A DNA stretch of 64,000 nt from contig NZ_CP092074.1 in assembly GCF_024138715.1 (NCBI RefSeq), positions 3,162,001 to 3,226,000 on the forward strand, read 5' to 3'. The DNA is from Emticicia sp. 21SJ11W-3. Its GTDB lineage: Bacteria; Bacteroidota; Bacteroidia; Cytophagales; Spirosomataceae. Of this stretch, positions 44,563-52,182 are shown in pieces. Under the pieces are notes generated by a model. The model saw nothing but the letters and a program-made list of their open reading frames with translations, was not told where the DNA came from and searched no databases. The number at the start of each line of letters is the position of its first letter. The stretch's first letter is position 1. The translations under genes and the position numbers were made by a program.

Positions 44563-45081
44563 TTACATAACTACGCCATAAACGCGGCGGTAAATTTCGG
44601 TTTTAACAACGGTTAAATCTACTATTCCGGTGGCCATCAGATACATGTGTATGCTGTTTTTGGTTTGGTCGTAGGCAGGTTGGCGATACTGCTCATCTAC
44701 CACCTTGAAACCGCTGTTTTCGTAAAACGCAATGCGTTTTCTGGCCACGTTGCCCAGTTCAGGTGGTTCGGTCTCCAGCACAATTACCTGATACCTGTTT
44801 TTTAAAGCCTGCAATGCCCGGGCTCCCAACCCGGTGCTTCTGAAAATGGCATAAATCTCAAAAAACTCAACAAACAAAAAATCTTCAAAAGGCCAGGTTA
44901 CAAAATAGCCCATCGATTTATCGTTAGAATCGATACTGAAAATCCGGGTGTGTTCGTTTTCGAAAAGCTGATGAAACTGGCCTTCGTTTCTACGTTCGTC
45001 TACAGGAAAAGTATGTTCATATTGTTTATATATAAACGTGCGCTCTTCTACTGAGGCACCTTTTAAATCTCTGAAATCCAT
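44563..45081 (-). CDS. GNAT-family N-acetyltransferase
   Basis: 172 residues from ATG 45081 (MDFRDLKGASVEERTF); the in-frame ATG at 45129 is less likely. The GNAT fold is shown by LFVEFFEIYAIFRSTGLGARALQALK, in which R-S-T-G-L-G-A is the acetyl-CoA pyrophosphate loop, and by RIAFYENSGFKVVDEQY near the end of the fold. Acceptor unknown. Confidence 0.85.
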   Translation of the reverse strand: MDFRDLKGASVEERTFIYKQYEHTFPVDERRNEGQFHQLFENEHTRIFSIDSNDKSMGYFVTWPFEDFLFVEFFEIYAIFRSTGLGARALQALKNRYQVIVLETEPPELGNVARKRIAFYENSGFKVVDEQYRQPAYDQTKNSIHMYLMATGIVDLTVVKTEIYRRVYGVVM

Positions 45082-45317
45082 CTCAATTAGCAATTTATTT
45101 TTACAGCACAAAACTACGGCTTTCAACAAAAAACACGTAATTATTCTATAAATTTATTCATTTTTCAGGCCAAAACTACCAAAACAAACTAAATTATTTT
45201 CAGAACGCGCCCACATCATCCGGCTGAGCGGGTGTGGCGGCCTCATTGGCAAAAAACGTTTCAGGCTGCATTCATAAAAAAAGCTATATTTGTTTCGGAC
45301 TTCAACCTTATACCACA

Positions 45318-46034
45318 ATGAAACATTTAACACTGATTGCTCTTCTGTGCGGCCTTACGCTGCACTCCGTTGCACAAACCACCCTTAGCCCCGAAGAAAA
45401 AAAAGCCGGCTGGAAACTGCTCTTTAACGGCCGCGACCTGAAAGGCTGGCATGCCTACGGTGGCGGGCAGCCCGGCTCTGCCTGGGTAATTGACCAGGGC
45501 GCCATTAAACTGAACGTACCCGAGCGCGCCGGAAACAAGGCCAAAAACGGCGGCGATATTGTGATTGACGAAGAAATAACCGGCGATTTTGAACTGAAAG
45601 CAGAATGGAAAGTAAGCAAATTTGCCAACAGCGGCCTTTTCTTTTTTGTGAAAGAAGCCCCTCAATACAAAAACATGCACGACACCGGCCTTGAACTTCA
45701 GGTAATTGACGACAAGATTTATGAGGGCTCGCCCGAAAACACCCATCGTGCCAGCGATTTCTTTGGTGTGGCCAACGCCCGCCTGCGCGAAAGCAACCCG
45801 CAAGGCGAATGGAACAGCATTCATTTTATAATGCGCAAAGGGAAACTAACTGTTTTGCAAAATGGCTTTACCGTGCAGGAACACGACCTGAACAGCCCCG
45901 AATGGAAAGAGAAGATTGCAAAAAGCGGCCTGGCTAAAGCCCCCATAGGCAAAGGTAACTACAGCGGCCGCATTGGCCTGCAAGACTGGGGCAGCACTGT
46001 TTGGTATAGAAACATAAAATTAAGAAAAATGTAA
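45318..46034 (+). CDS. DUF1080 (3-keto-disaccharide hydrolase-like) secreted protein
   Basis: 238 residues: signal peptide (ending HSVAQ), then the DUF1080 concanavalin-like domain. GWKLLFNGRDLKGWHAYGG is the family start, followed by FELKAEWKVSKFANSGLFFFV, TGLELQVIDD and GRIGLQDWGSTVWYRNIKL at the end. Family members cleave 3-keto-glycosides in sugar catabolism. The promoter is not evident, and ~980 bp of non-coding DNA follows. Confidence 0.92.
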   Translation: MKHLTLIALLCGLTLHSVAQTTLSPEEKKAGWKLLFNGRDLKGWHAYGGGQPGSAWVIDQGAIKLNVPERAGNKAKNGGDIVIDEEITGDFELKAEWKVSKFANSGLFFFVKEAPQYKNMHDTGLELQVIDDKIYEGSPENTHRASDFFGVANARLRESNPQGEWNSIHFIMRKGKLTVLQNGFTVQEHDLNSPEWKEKIAKSGLAKAPIGKGNYSGRIGLQDWGSTVWYRNIKLRKM

Positions 46035-46124
46035 GCTGCACCCCCCAACTGATAAAGCTGAACCAGGTGCATTACCGCAGGTGTTGAAGACGAGACACTT
46101 TATTGATGATTGAGACCTGCCTGA

Positions 46125-46190
46125 AAAAATAAAGACTGCTCAAAGAGCAGTCCCTATCTAAAATAACTTTTGCTGTGACTTTTGATGCAA
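46125..46190. repeat. Direct repeat with hairpin, copy 1
   Basis: AAATAAAGACTGCTCAAAGAGCAGTC contains an 8-bp stem (GACTGCTC/GAGCAGTC) with an AAA loop; it continues CCTATCTAAAATAACTTTTG. A second copy follows at 46364. Confidence 0.7.
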
Positions 46191-46363
46191 GTTAGCTTGT
46201 AAACACACGCTGCCGGAAAAAAAATAGTTGAATGAACTGAAATCATCGCCGAACTGCAAAAAATTAAGGGTTTTTGAAATGGCTTTCTGCCAAAAGACAG
46301 ATAAAACCAACAAAACCGGGCGCGAATCAGGTGCCGGAAGAGCCCGGCATTTGTGGGGGTATA

Positions 46364-46430
46364 TAAAAAAATAAAGAGCTACTCAAAGAGCAGCCCCTAT
46401 CCAAAACAACTTTTGCTGTGACTATAAGTC
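46364..46430. repeat. Direct repeat with hairpin, copy 2
   Basis: AAATAAAGAGCTACTCAAAGAGCAG with an imperfect stem, then CCCCTATCCAAAACAACTTTTGCTGTGACT, closely matching the 46125 copy. The rest of 46035-47016 shows no gene. Confidence 0.7.
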
Positions 46431-47016
46431 TCAAATTTATAGCATTTTTTTTAAGTAGCAAAAAAATATATCAAATATTGTTACATTTTAATCTGCACCG
46501 GGTTATTATTTTATTAAATGGCTTTTACTGATGCCTATATGGCATCTGCCGGATATACGCCCCTTCTTCCATTATCTGCCTCCGTATAAAACCTGCCGTG
46601 AGCGCAGCAATTGCTGCCTCAACACATTTTTTCGGTAACGGGTTTGCGTATATTCATTAGGGAAGCACTATCGGGCAATAGCACTTAAACACCTCATTAT
46701 AAAAAAGTTAATGCGAAAATATTTTTTATTTTATACTAAAACCAATATATTTGGTAAGGCATTTCAATCAGTCAACTGCAACGATTAAAATCTGACTAAC
46801 CGAAATGCCCTAACGATGCTGTAGATTAGTGCGCTTCTGTTTTTTCTTTCTATTGAGTCTCTTAATTAATACACCAGTATAATCTACCAATGCCAACGGT
46901 CAGTTAACCATGCCTATGCGTGTAGCCGGTTGTTTGGTTGTGCCTGTATGAATATTCGTTACCAATTTTAAGCCCTTTCAATACCCTTTTAATTACACAA
47001 TTAAACCAGCAATTTT

Positions 47017-47193
47017 ATGTTAAAAAACGAGCAATTAAATGATCAAACACGCTGTACTGAAAAACCTGAGGCCGTTTTAAAAAAGAAATGGTCCACACCC
47101 AGGTTCGAGAAAATTGAAGTTGCCTTCAGAAGCCTGTGGCTATTGCAGCCCGGCCCCGGCCCGGGGCATACGCCGTCAGGGCCATCTTCCTGA
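47017..47193 (+). CDS. WxxP-KIEVA family small peptide, member 1
   Basis: 58 residues. The polar N-terminus (MLKNEQLNDQTRCTEKPEAV) precedes the family block KKKWSTPRFEKIEVAF. The C-terminal part differs from its paralogues: Leu/Trp then a Pro-Gly stretch (QPGPGPGHTPSGPSS). First of a same-strand series of five such genes. A precursor-peptide role (leader plus variable core) is inferred from the conserved-block/variable-tail layout. No modification enzyme is directly adjacent. Confidence 0.65.
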   Translation: MLKNEQLNDQTRCTEKPEAVLKKKWSTPRFEKIEVAFRSLWLLQPGPGPGHTPSGPSS

Positions 47194-47362
47194 AATGATA
47201 ACCGGTTTTACCAGATAGCAGTTTTAAAAAATACCCGGGCATACAGGCGGCAGCACTTGCTAAAAACCGTATAACCGGGTATTTGCCTGTAAACTGCCCG
47301 GCAGACAGCAATGCCACCCAAGCACAGAAAGGGCATTTTAACAAATAAAATCTGCACTATTT

Positions 47363-47393
47363 TTTGTTAAAACTAATGAATATCTTATTTTTG
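47363..47393 (+). promoter_or_regulatory. Bacteroidota promoter before peptide 2
   Basis: TTTG (47363-47366), 19 bp, then TATTTTTG (47386-47393), 24 bp before ATG 47417. Close to the consensus TTTG-N19-TAnnTTTG; the same -7 sequence precedes the lasso-type precursor at 40.9 kb. Confidence 0.7.
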
Positions 47394-47416
47394 TTTCAAA
47401 TACTTAGATAACCACA

Positions 47417-47572
47417 ATGCAAACACCGCCTATCAAAACCAACCATTCTGTGGTGAAAAAACACACCCAAACCACCAAAAAACGATGGGCTACCCCGGCA
47501 ATAGAAAAAATTGAGTTGAATACCTCAGTTTTTACCCGGTTAATGAAAGCGGCCGAGCCGTTTGGTTCTTGA
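47417..47572 (+). CDS. WxxP-KIEVA family small peptide, member 2
   Basis: 51 residues. A Thr/Lys-rich start is followed by KKRWATPAIEKIELNTS and a short variable tail (VFTRLMKAAEPFGS). It has its own strong promoter at 47363-47393, so the family may be transcribed as more than one unit. Shares the W-x-x-P and KIE positions with members 1 and 3-5. Confidence 0.68.
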   Translation: MQTPPIKTNHSVVKKHTQTTKKRWATPAIEKIELNTSVFTRLMKAAEPFGS

Positions 47573-47681
47573 TACATCCATCTGCCTTTTACAGCTAAAA
47601 GTATATTCAACCACAGGCACGCCTTGATGCGTCTGCTTGTCTTACATTTCAACCTATTATAAACGCAAAACAAAACTGTAC

Positions 47682-47843
47682 ATGAAAAACAAAGCAAACA
47701 ACCACCCAATGCCAACCGTTGCCAACCAACCCGAAGCAAAAAAAATGTGGATAAAGCCATCTATTCTAAAAATTGAAGTAGCAACCCAAATTAATGTAGC
47801 CAGCTTGCTGGGCCTTAATTCAGCTACCCCTATTCACTCGTAA
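47682..47843 (+). CDS. WxxP-KIEVA family small peptide, member 3
   Basis: 53 residues from ATG 47682 (MKNKANNHPMPTVANQPEA); in-frame ATG 47637 is less likely. The block KKMWIKPSILKIEVATQINVA closely parallels KKDWIKPALRVLNL in the precursor beside the AsnB-type cyclase. The tail SLLGLNSATPIHS contains no Asp or Glu, which argues against a lasso ring made by that cyclase. Confidence 0.68.
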   Translation: MKNKANNHPMPTVANQPEAKKMWIKPSILKIEVATQINVASLLGLNSATPIHS

Positions 47844-47939
47844 TTACTATGCCTGCTAATGGAACAAACCCTCCGAACAGGCGCTGGATTCAGAAAAAAG
47901 AATGAGTATACCTTATTAACCTATTAATGAAATTGCCAG

Positions 47940-48098
47940 ATGATCAAAAAATCAGAAAAGGAATCGACTTCGGCCATTGCGAGCCGTGTAGGTTCAAAAA
48001 AAACTTGGGTGAAGCCCGGAATTCAAAAAATTGAAGTAGCGTTCAGCATAAAAGCAGCATCTTTACTTAGGCTGGACCCAACAGGTGCGGTATCCTGA
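47940..48098 (+). CDS. WxxP-KIEVA family small peptide, member 4
   Basis: 52 residues: MIKKSEKESTSAIASRVGS then KKTWVKPGIQKIEVAFSIKA and the tail ASLLRLDPTGAVS. The tail is nearly the same as that of member 5 (LLKLDPTGTLS), so members 4 and 5 are the closest pair and may come from a recent duplication. Ends 84 bp before member 5. Confidence 0.7.
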   Translation: MIKKSEKESTSAIASRVGSKKTWVKPGIQKIEVAFSIKAASLLRLDPTGAVS

Positions 48099-48181
48099 TA
48101 AGTGTTGCGCCAGTTGAAAACTGTTTTCTGAAATGCCGGCAAAGTATGAATCTTTCAAAAATCTTTAAAAATAACCGTAAC

Positions 48182-48337
48182 ATGACAACAAATTCAAAAA
48201 AAGGGCTGGGACAATTTGCCAACCAACTTAAAGCAAAAAAAGCCTGGGCAAGGCCGTCATTTCAGAAAATTGAAGTTGCCGCCAGAATCAACGCAACAAA
48301 TTTGCTGAAACTGGACCCAACAGGTACTTTATCCTGA
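48182..48337 (+). CDS. WxxP-KIEVA family small peptide, member 5
   Basis: 51 residues from ATG 48182; ATG 48146 would add 12 residues. MTTNSKKGLGQFANQLKA precedes KKAWARPSFQKIEVAARINA, and the tail is TNLLKLDPTGTLS. Its stop codon overlaps the ATG of a degenerate sixth member. Confidence 0.7.
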   Translation: MTTNSKKGLGQFANQLKAKKAWARPSFQKIEVAARINATNLLKLDPTGTLS

Positions 48338-48552
48338 TGAGTGGCGCACCTGCTGAAAACAATAGGCTGAAAGTCTGGCCAAAACATTCATTTCAGCAGA
48401 TGCAAACGCGCCGTCCTGAAAGGTTTATCGTTGAGACCATCATCCCTGCCGGGGCGATGGTCTTTTATATTTACCCCTGCCCTTCGCATGGCCTAAAGTA
48501 CCCCCGGCAACTCTGCCAACCAAAAACCAGCAACAGCCCTACCACTAGCTGA
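48337..48552 (+). pseudogene. Degenerate sixth member of the WxxP-KIEVA family
   Basis: Frame opening at the ATG that overlaps the stop of member 5. Its first residues (NRLKVWPKHSFQQMQTRRPE) align with KAWARPSFQKIEVAARIN of member 5 but have lost the W-x-x-P spacing and KIEVA. The frame then runs through a terminator hairpin, so the C-terminal half is unlikely to be meaningful. Confidence 0.45.
48434..48467 (+). terminator. Intrinsic terminator ending the small-peptide series
   Basis: AGACCATC/GATGGTCT stem enclosing CCCTGCCGGGG, followed by TTTTATATTT. Confidence 0.7.
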
Positions 48553-48645
48553 CACGGCCAAACCCCTGCTATTGCGCTAAAAATACTGATTACTACTTTG
48601 GTTTATTTATTATGGCTATCTTTGCAGCTATTAAACCAAGCAAAG

Positions 48646-48891
48646 ATGACAGCCCAACAGGTAGATAACGTGCTAGACAAGCTAAGTGCCAACAGTTTCC
48701 TGAACCATTTTGAAGGCATTAACCATGACGCCGACATGCTGCATGTATTTTATACGTCATTTACGCTACTAAACTATGAGGCGCTGGTTGAATTTTGCGC
48801 CGAAGAAGAACTCTTCTTTTACTCAGCCCCTAACAAACAATACTTCCAGCTGACACTCATCAATGACCCGGTGTACGAAGCAGGTAATTAG
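48646..48891 (+). CDS. Small acidic protein of unknown function
   Basis: 81 residues from ATG 48646 (MTAQQVDNVLDKLSANSFLNHFEG); an upstream ATG (48598) is possible. The composition is acidic and aromatic (EFCAEEELFFYSAPNKQYFQ), with a normal codon pattern. Not recognised. It is the last chromosomal gene before the REP/IS110 array. Confidence 0.55.
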   Translation: MTAQQVDNVLDKLSANSFLNHFEGINHDADMLHVFYTSFTLLNYEALVEFCAEEELFFYSAPNKQYFQLTLINDPVYEAGN

Positions 48892-48926
48892 TGCTGGATA
48901 AGCTACCGGCTGATAGTTTATTGTCC

Positions 48927-48970
48927 CGACAGAGTCTCCCGTAAGCCCAGGCCGGAACCAAGCAAGGGGA
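48927..48970 (+). repeat. REP-like palindrome 1, left part (split by IS110 copy 1)
   Basis: CGACAGAGTCTCCCG ... CAAGGGGA. The right arm resumes at 50251 (GACTCTGTCGC) after IS110 copy 1. Confidence 0.85.
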
Positions 48971-48992
48971 TTTCTATGATAAAGACAAAGAA

Positions 48993-49994
48993 CTAGTTCA
49001 AGGAAAAGTTAAATTTTTCTTGTTTGCGAATCAGCGCAGAAACTATATGTAAAATTTTGTTTCTAACAGCATTCAAAGCCGACATTTTGCTTTTATCTTC
49101 GGCAAGTTTTCTTTCATAATATTGCTTAATAGGTTGACACCATTTGACCGTAGATAGCGCGGCCATATGCAGTGCTTGCTTTAGTTTTTTATTAGCCAGA
49201 TGTGAAACTCGTGGTGTATTTTTAAGACTACTCCCTGATTCTTTTTTAAAAGGTACTACACCTGCATGACAAGCAATTTTTCTTGGATCAGAAATCGTTT
49301 CAAAGTTATTAGTTGCCGTAATCAGGGCAATGGCAGTTTGTTTGCCAACACCTGGAATACTTTCAATCAAATCCTTGTTATTGTCAACTTGCAGATCTTC
49401 TTTGACTATTTCATCCAACTCTTTGTCAATTTTGGCAATACTTTTGGCTAATCCTGCTATTGAATCCTGTAAGGTCTTCTTTAAAGATGCATGGTCTTTT
49501 GTAGAAACAAATCCCTTCATTTCATTGACATGCCGTTCTATCTGATGCTTCTGTTTGAGTAATAATTGTCTAGCAGATTGTAAACGTTTCATCTTTACAA
49601 CCACTTTATTATCAGGTTTATATATCCTGATTGTTGGAAGATTCTTTCTTAAATACTGGGCAATTAGATACGCATCAGCACTATCTGATTTCTCTCGCCT
49701 AATACCCTTTGAGTTAGCAATGTCTAGGGCATTAGATACCACCAAATCTAATCCTTTTTCGACCGCATAAACTTTAAAAGGATTTGAATAGATACCCGTA
49801 TTTTCCATCCCAAATAATATCGAGCCTAAGTCTTTATACCCTGCATTCTTCAGATTTTTTAACAAACCAGAAATGTCTTTTGCTGTATTGTCAATCTGCC
49901 CATTTAATAGAACTTTGTCCATTGAATCAATTAGCGAATAATCAATCGTCAATTTTGATACATCCATTCCTAAAAATAATGTCTTGGTTTTCAT
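48993..49994 (-). CDS. IS110-family DEDD transposase/recombinase, copy 1
   Basis: 333 residues, identical to the other four copies; see the plus-strand copy at 56209-57210 for domains and choice of start. No frame disruption. Confidence 0.92.
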   Translation of the reverse strand: MKTKTLFLGMDVSKLTIDYSLIDSMDKVLLNGQIDNTAKDISGLLKNLKNAGYKDLGSILFGMENTGIYSNPFKVYAVEKGLDLVVSNALDIANSKGIRREKSDSADAYLIAQYLRKNLPTIRIYKPDNKVVVKMKRLQSARQLLLKQKHQIERHVNEMKGFVSTKDHASLKKTLQDSIAGLAKSIAKIDKELDEIVKEDLQVDNNKDLIESIPGVGKQTAIALITATNNFETISDPRKIACHAGVVPFKKESGSSLKNTPRVSHLANKKLKQALHMAALSTVKWCQPIKQYYERKLAEDKSKMSALNAVRNKILHIVSALIRKQEKFNFSLN

Positions 49995-50026
49995 ATCTTT
50001 GTAATAGTTGAAGAATAAGAAGTTGG

Positions 50027-50218
50027 TTTCGATAGATTGACACATGTCTTTAATAATAGGGTCGGTAGCCCTGAATTTCTATTTGTGTTGACTATCGAAG
50101 TAGCGAGGGTAGGACTATATCCCCTTATAGGCTCCAAGCCTATGACTCTAATTAGTTTCCCTACCCCCCACAACTTCTATAATTGTTAATCTTACCAAAG
50201 ATAACCTTTCTTGGTTTT
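50027..50218 (-). ncRNA. Bridge RNA candidate, IS110 copy 1
   Basis: Same sequence and fold as described for 55985-56176 in copy 5. Located in the 5' non-coding end of the element and running into the first codons of the longer open frame. Confidence 0.75.
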
Positions 50219-50295
50219 GTACAGCTTGCTTTTCATTTACAAATCTAAAAGACTCTGTCGCAGAAACTGTCATAACAAATAGAAAAAAATTGTCC

Positions 50296-50348
50296 CGACA
50301 GAGTCTCCCGAGTGCGAATGCCAAAGCCTAGCAAGGGGACTCTGTCGC
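50296..50348 (+). repeat. REP-like palindrome 2, intact
   Basis: CGACAGAGTCTCCCG, a central segment GAATGCCAAAGCC, and CAAGGGGACTCTGTCGC. GACAGAGTC and GACTCTGTC pair. It contains an unoccupied IS110 target in the right arm. Confidence 0.85.
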
Positions 50349-50392
50349 GGAAACTGTCATAACAAATAGAAAAAATAACAAAATAATTGTCC

Positions 50393-50435
50393 CGACAGAG
50401 TCTCCCGTAAGCCATGCCGGAACTAAGCAAGGGGA
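50393..50435 (+). repeat. REP-like palindrome 3, left part (split by IS110 copy 2)
   Basis: CGACAGAGTCTCCCG to CAAGGGGA; the right arm continues at 51716 (GACTCTGTCGC). Confidence 0.85.
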
Positions 50436-50457
50436 TTTCTATGATAAAGACAAAGAA

Positions 50458-51459
50458 CTAGTTCAAGGAAAAGTTAAATTTTTCTTGTTTGCGAATCAGC
50501 GCAGAAACTATATGTAAAATTTTGTTTCTAACAGCATTCAAAGCCGACATTTTGCTTTTATCTTCGGCAAGTTTTCTTTCATAATATTGCTTAATAGGTT
50601 GACACCATTTGACCGTAGATAGCGCGGCCATATGCAGTGCTTGCTTTAGTTTTTTATTAGCCAGATGTGAAACTCGTGGTGTATTTTTAAGACTACTCCC
50701 TGATTCTTTTTTAAAAGGTACTACACCTGCATGACAAGCAATTTTTCTTGGATCAGAAATCGTTTCAAAGTTATTAGTTGCCGTAATCAGGGCAATGGCA
50801 GTTTGTTTGCCAACACCTGGAATACTTTCAATCAAATCCTTGTTATTGTCAACTTGCAGATCTTCTTTGACTATTTCATCCAACTCTTTGTCAATTTTGG
50901 CAATACTTTTGGCTAATCCTGCTATTGAATCCTGTAAGGTCTTCTTTAAAGATGCATGGTCTTTTGTAGAAACAAATCCCTTCATTTCATTGACATGCCG
51001 TTCTATCTGATGCTTCTGTTTGAGTAATAATTGTCTAGCAGATTGTAAACGTTTCATCTTTACAACCACTTTATTATCAGGTTTATATATCCTGATTGTT
51101 GGAAGATTCTTTCTTAAATACTGGGCAATTAGATACGCATCAGCACTATCTGATTTCTCTCGCCTAATACCCTTTGAGTTAGCAATGTCTAGGGCATTAG
51201 ATACCACCAAATCTAATCCTTTTTCGACCGCATAAACTTTAAAAGGATTTGAATAGATACCCGTATTTTCCATCCCAAATAATATCGAGCCTAAGTCTTT
51301 ATACCCTGCATTCTTCAGATTTTTTAACAAACCAGAAATGTCTTTTGCTGTATTGTCAATCTGCCCATTTAATAGAACTTTGTCCATTGAATCAATTAGC
51401 GAATAATCAATCGTCAATTTTGATACATCCATTCCTAAAAATAATGTCTTGGTTTTCAT
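50458..51459 (-). CDS. IS110-family DEDD transposase/recombinase, copy 2
   Basis: 333 residues, identical to the other copies; see 56209-57210. Confidence 0.92.
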   Translation of the reverse strand: MKTKTLFLGMDVSKLTIDYSLIDSMDKVLLNGQIDNTAKDISGLLKNLKNAGYKDLGSILFGMENTGIYSNPFKVYAVEKGLDLVVSNALDIANSKGIRREKSDSADAYLIAQYLRKNLPTIRIYKPDNKVVVKMKRLQSARQLLLKQKHQIERHVNEMKGFVSTKDHASLKKTLQDSIAGLAKSIAKIDKELDEIVKEDLQVDNNKDLIESIPGVGKQTAIALITATNNFETISDPRKIACHAGVVPFKKESGSSLKNTPRVSHLANKKLKQALHMAALSTVKWCQPIKQYYERKLAEDKSKMSALNAVRNKILHIVSALIRKQEKFNFSLN

Positions 51460-51491
51460 ATCTTTGTAATAGTTGAAGAATAAGAAGTTGG

Positions 51492-51683
51492 TTTCGATAG
51501 ATTGACACATGTCTTTAATAATAGGGTCGGTAGCCCTGAATTTCTATTTGTGTTGACTATCGAAGTAGCGAGGGTAGGACTATATCCCCTTATAGGCTCC
51601 AAGCCTATGACTCTAATTAGTTTCCCTACCCCCCACAACTTCTATAATTGTTAATCTTACCAAAGATAACCTTTCTTGGTTTT
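51492..51683 (-). ncRNA. Bridge RNA candidate, IS110 copy 2
   Basis: Same sequence as the candidate at 55985-56176, minus strand. Confidence 0.75.
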
Positions 51684-51758
51684 GTACAGCTTGCTTTTCA
51701 TTTACAAATCTAAAAGACTCTGTCGCACAGGCCTTTCAAAAAAACAATAACTTTGTCC

Positions 51759-51811
51759 CGACAGAGTCTCCCGTGTGCGAATGCCAAAGCCTGGCAAGGG
51801 GACTCTGTCGC
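51759..51811 (+). repeat. REP-like palindrome 4, intact
   Basis: CGACAGAGTCTCCCG ... GGCAAGGGGACTCTGTCGC, immediately upstream (24 bp) of the truncated RAYT copy. Confidence 0.85.
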
Positions 51812-51835
51812 AGTGGCCTTTCAAATAAACAATAA

Positions 51836-52008
51836 ATGCTGACACCCATGGCTGTAAGAGTAAGACAAAATCAAAAAGAAGCGGTTTATTTCGTGACATT
51901 CACCTGTTACAACTGGATACCCCTTTTTGAAATCACTCAGTTATATGATAACCTCTATCAATGGCTTAACCTACTGAATCGGCAGAACATCCGGACGTTG
52001 GGTTATAA
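51836..52008 (+). pseudogene. Truncated duplicate of the RAYT gene
   Basis: The first ~57 codons match the intact RAYT at 53476 apart from one visible substitution (GTG for TTG at codon 20). The match also extends upstream through GCAGTGGCCTTTCAAATAAA. After GGGTTAT the sequence jumps into REP palindrome 5, so the HLH motif and the catalytic Tyr are missing. The open frame continues to 52186 only by reading REP sequence. Confidence 0.85.
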
Positions 52009-52014
52009 TTGTCC

Positions 52015-52067
52015 CGACAGAGTCTCCCGTGTGCGAATGCCAAAGCCTAGCAAGGGGACTCTGTCGC
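52015..52067 (+). repeat. REP-like palindrome 5, intact
   Basis: Directly follows the truncated RAYT; CGACAGAGTCTCCCG ... AGCAAGGGGACTCTGTCGC. Confidence 0.85.
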
Positions 52068-52115
52068 AGAGGCCTTTCAAAAAAACAATAACTTTCATAG
52101 CAAAAAAAAATTATC

Positions 52116-52160
52116 CAGACAGAGTCTCCCGTGTGCGAATGCCAAAGGCTGGCAAGGGGA
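52116..52160 (+). repeat. REP-like palindrome 6, left part (split by IS110 copy 3)
   Basis: CAGACAGAGTCTCCCG ... GGCAAGGGGA; right arm at 53441 (GACTCTGTCGC). The first bases deviate from CCCGACAG. Confidence 0.8.
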
Positions 52161-52182
52161 TTTCTATGATAAAGACAAAGAA

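Larger units (their letters stand above)
48969..50252 (-). mobile_element. IS110-family element, copy 1
   Basis: 1,284 bp including the GA dinucleotide present at both ends (48969-48970 and 50251-50252). No terminal inverted repeats, as usual for IS110. It sits inside the right arm of REP palindrome 1. Confidence 0.9.
50434..51717 (-). mobile_element. IS110-family element, copy 2
   Basis: 1,284 bp with GA at both ends (50434-50435, 51716-51717), at the same base of the REP right arm as copy 1. Confidence 0.9.

Noticed and set aside
48920-50450. CRISPR array suspected from regularly recurring ~50-bp sequences
   Set aside because: The units are imperfect palindromes with variable spacing and inverted copies, tied to a RAYT gene. 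There are no regular unique spacers and no cas genes.
51702-51899. Minus-strand open frames across REP 4 and the RAYT start
   Set aside because: Translation of palindromic REP sequence (RTRETLSGQ) and antisense RAYT.
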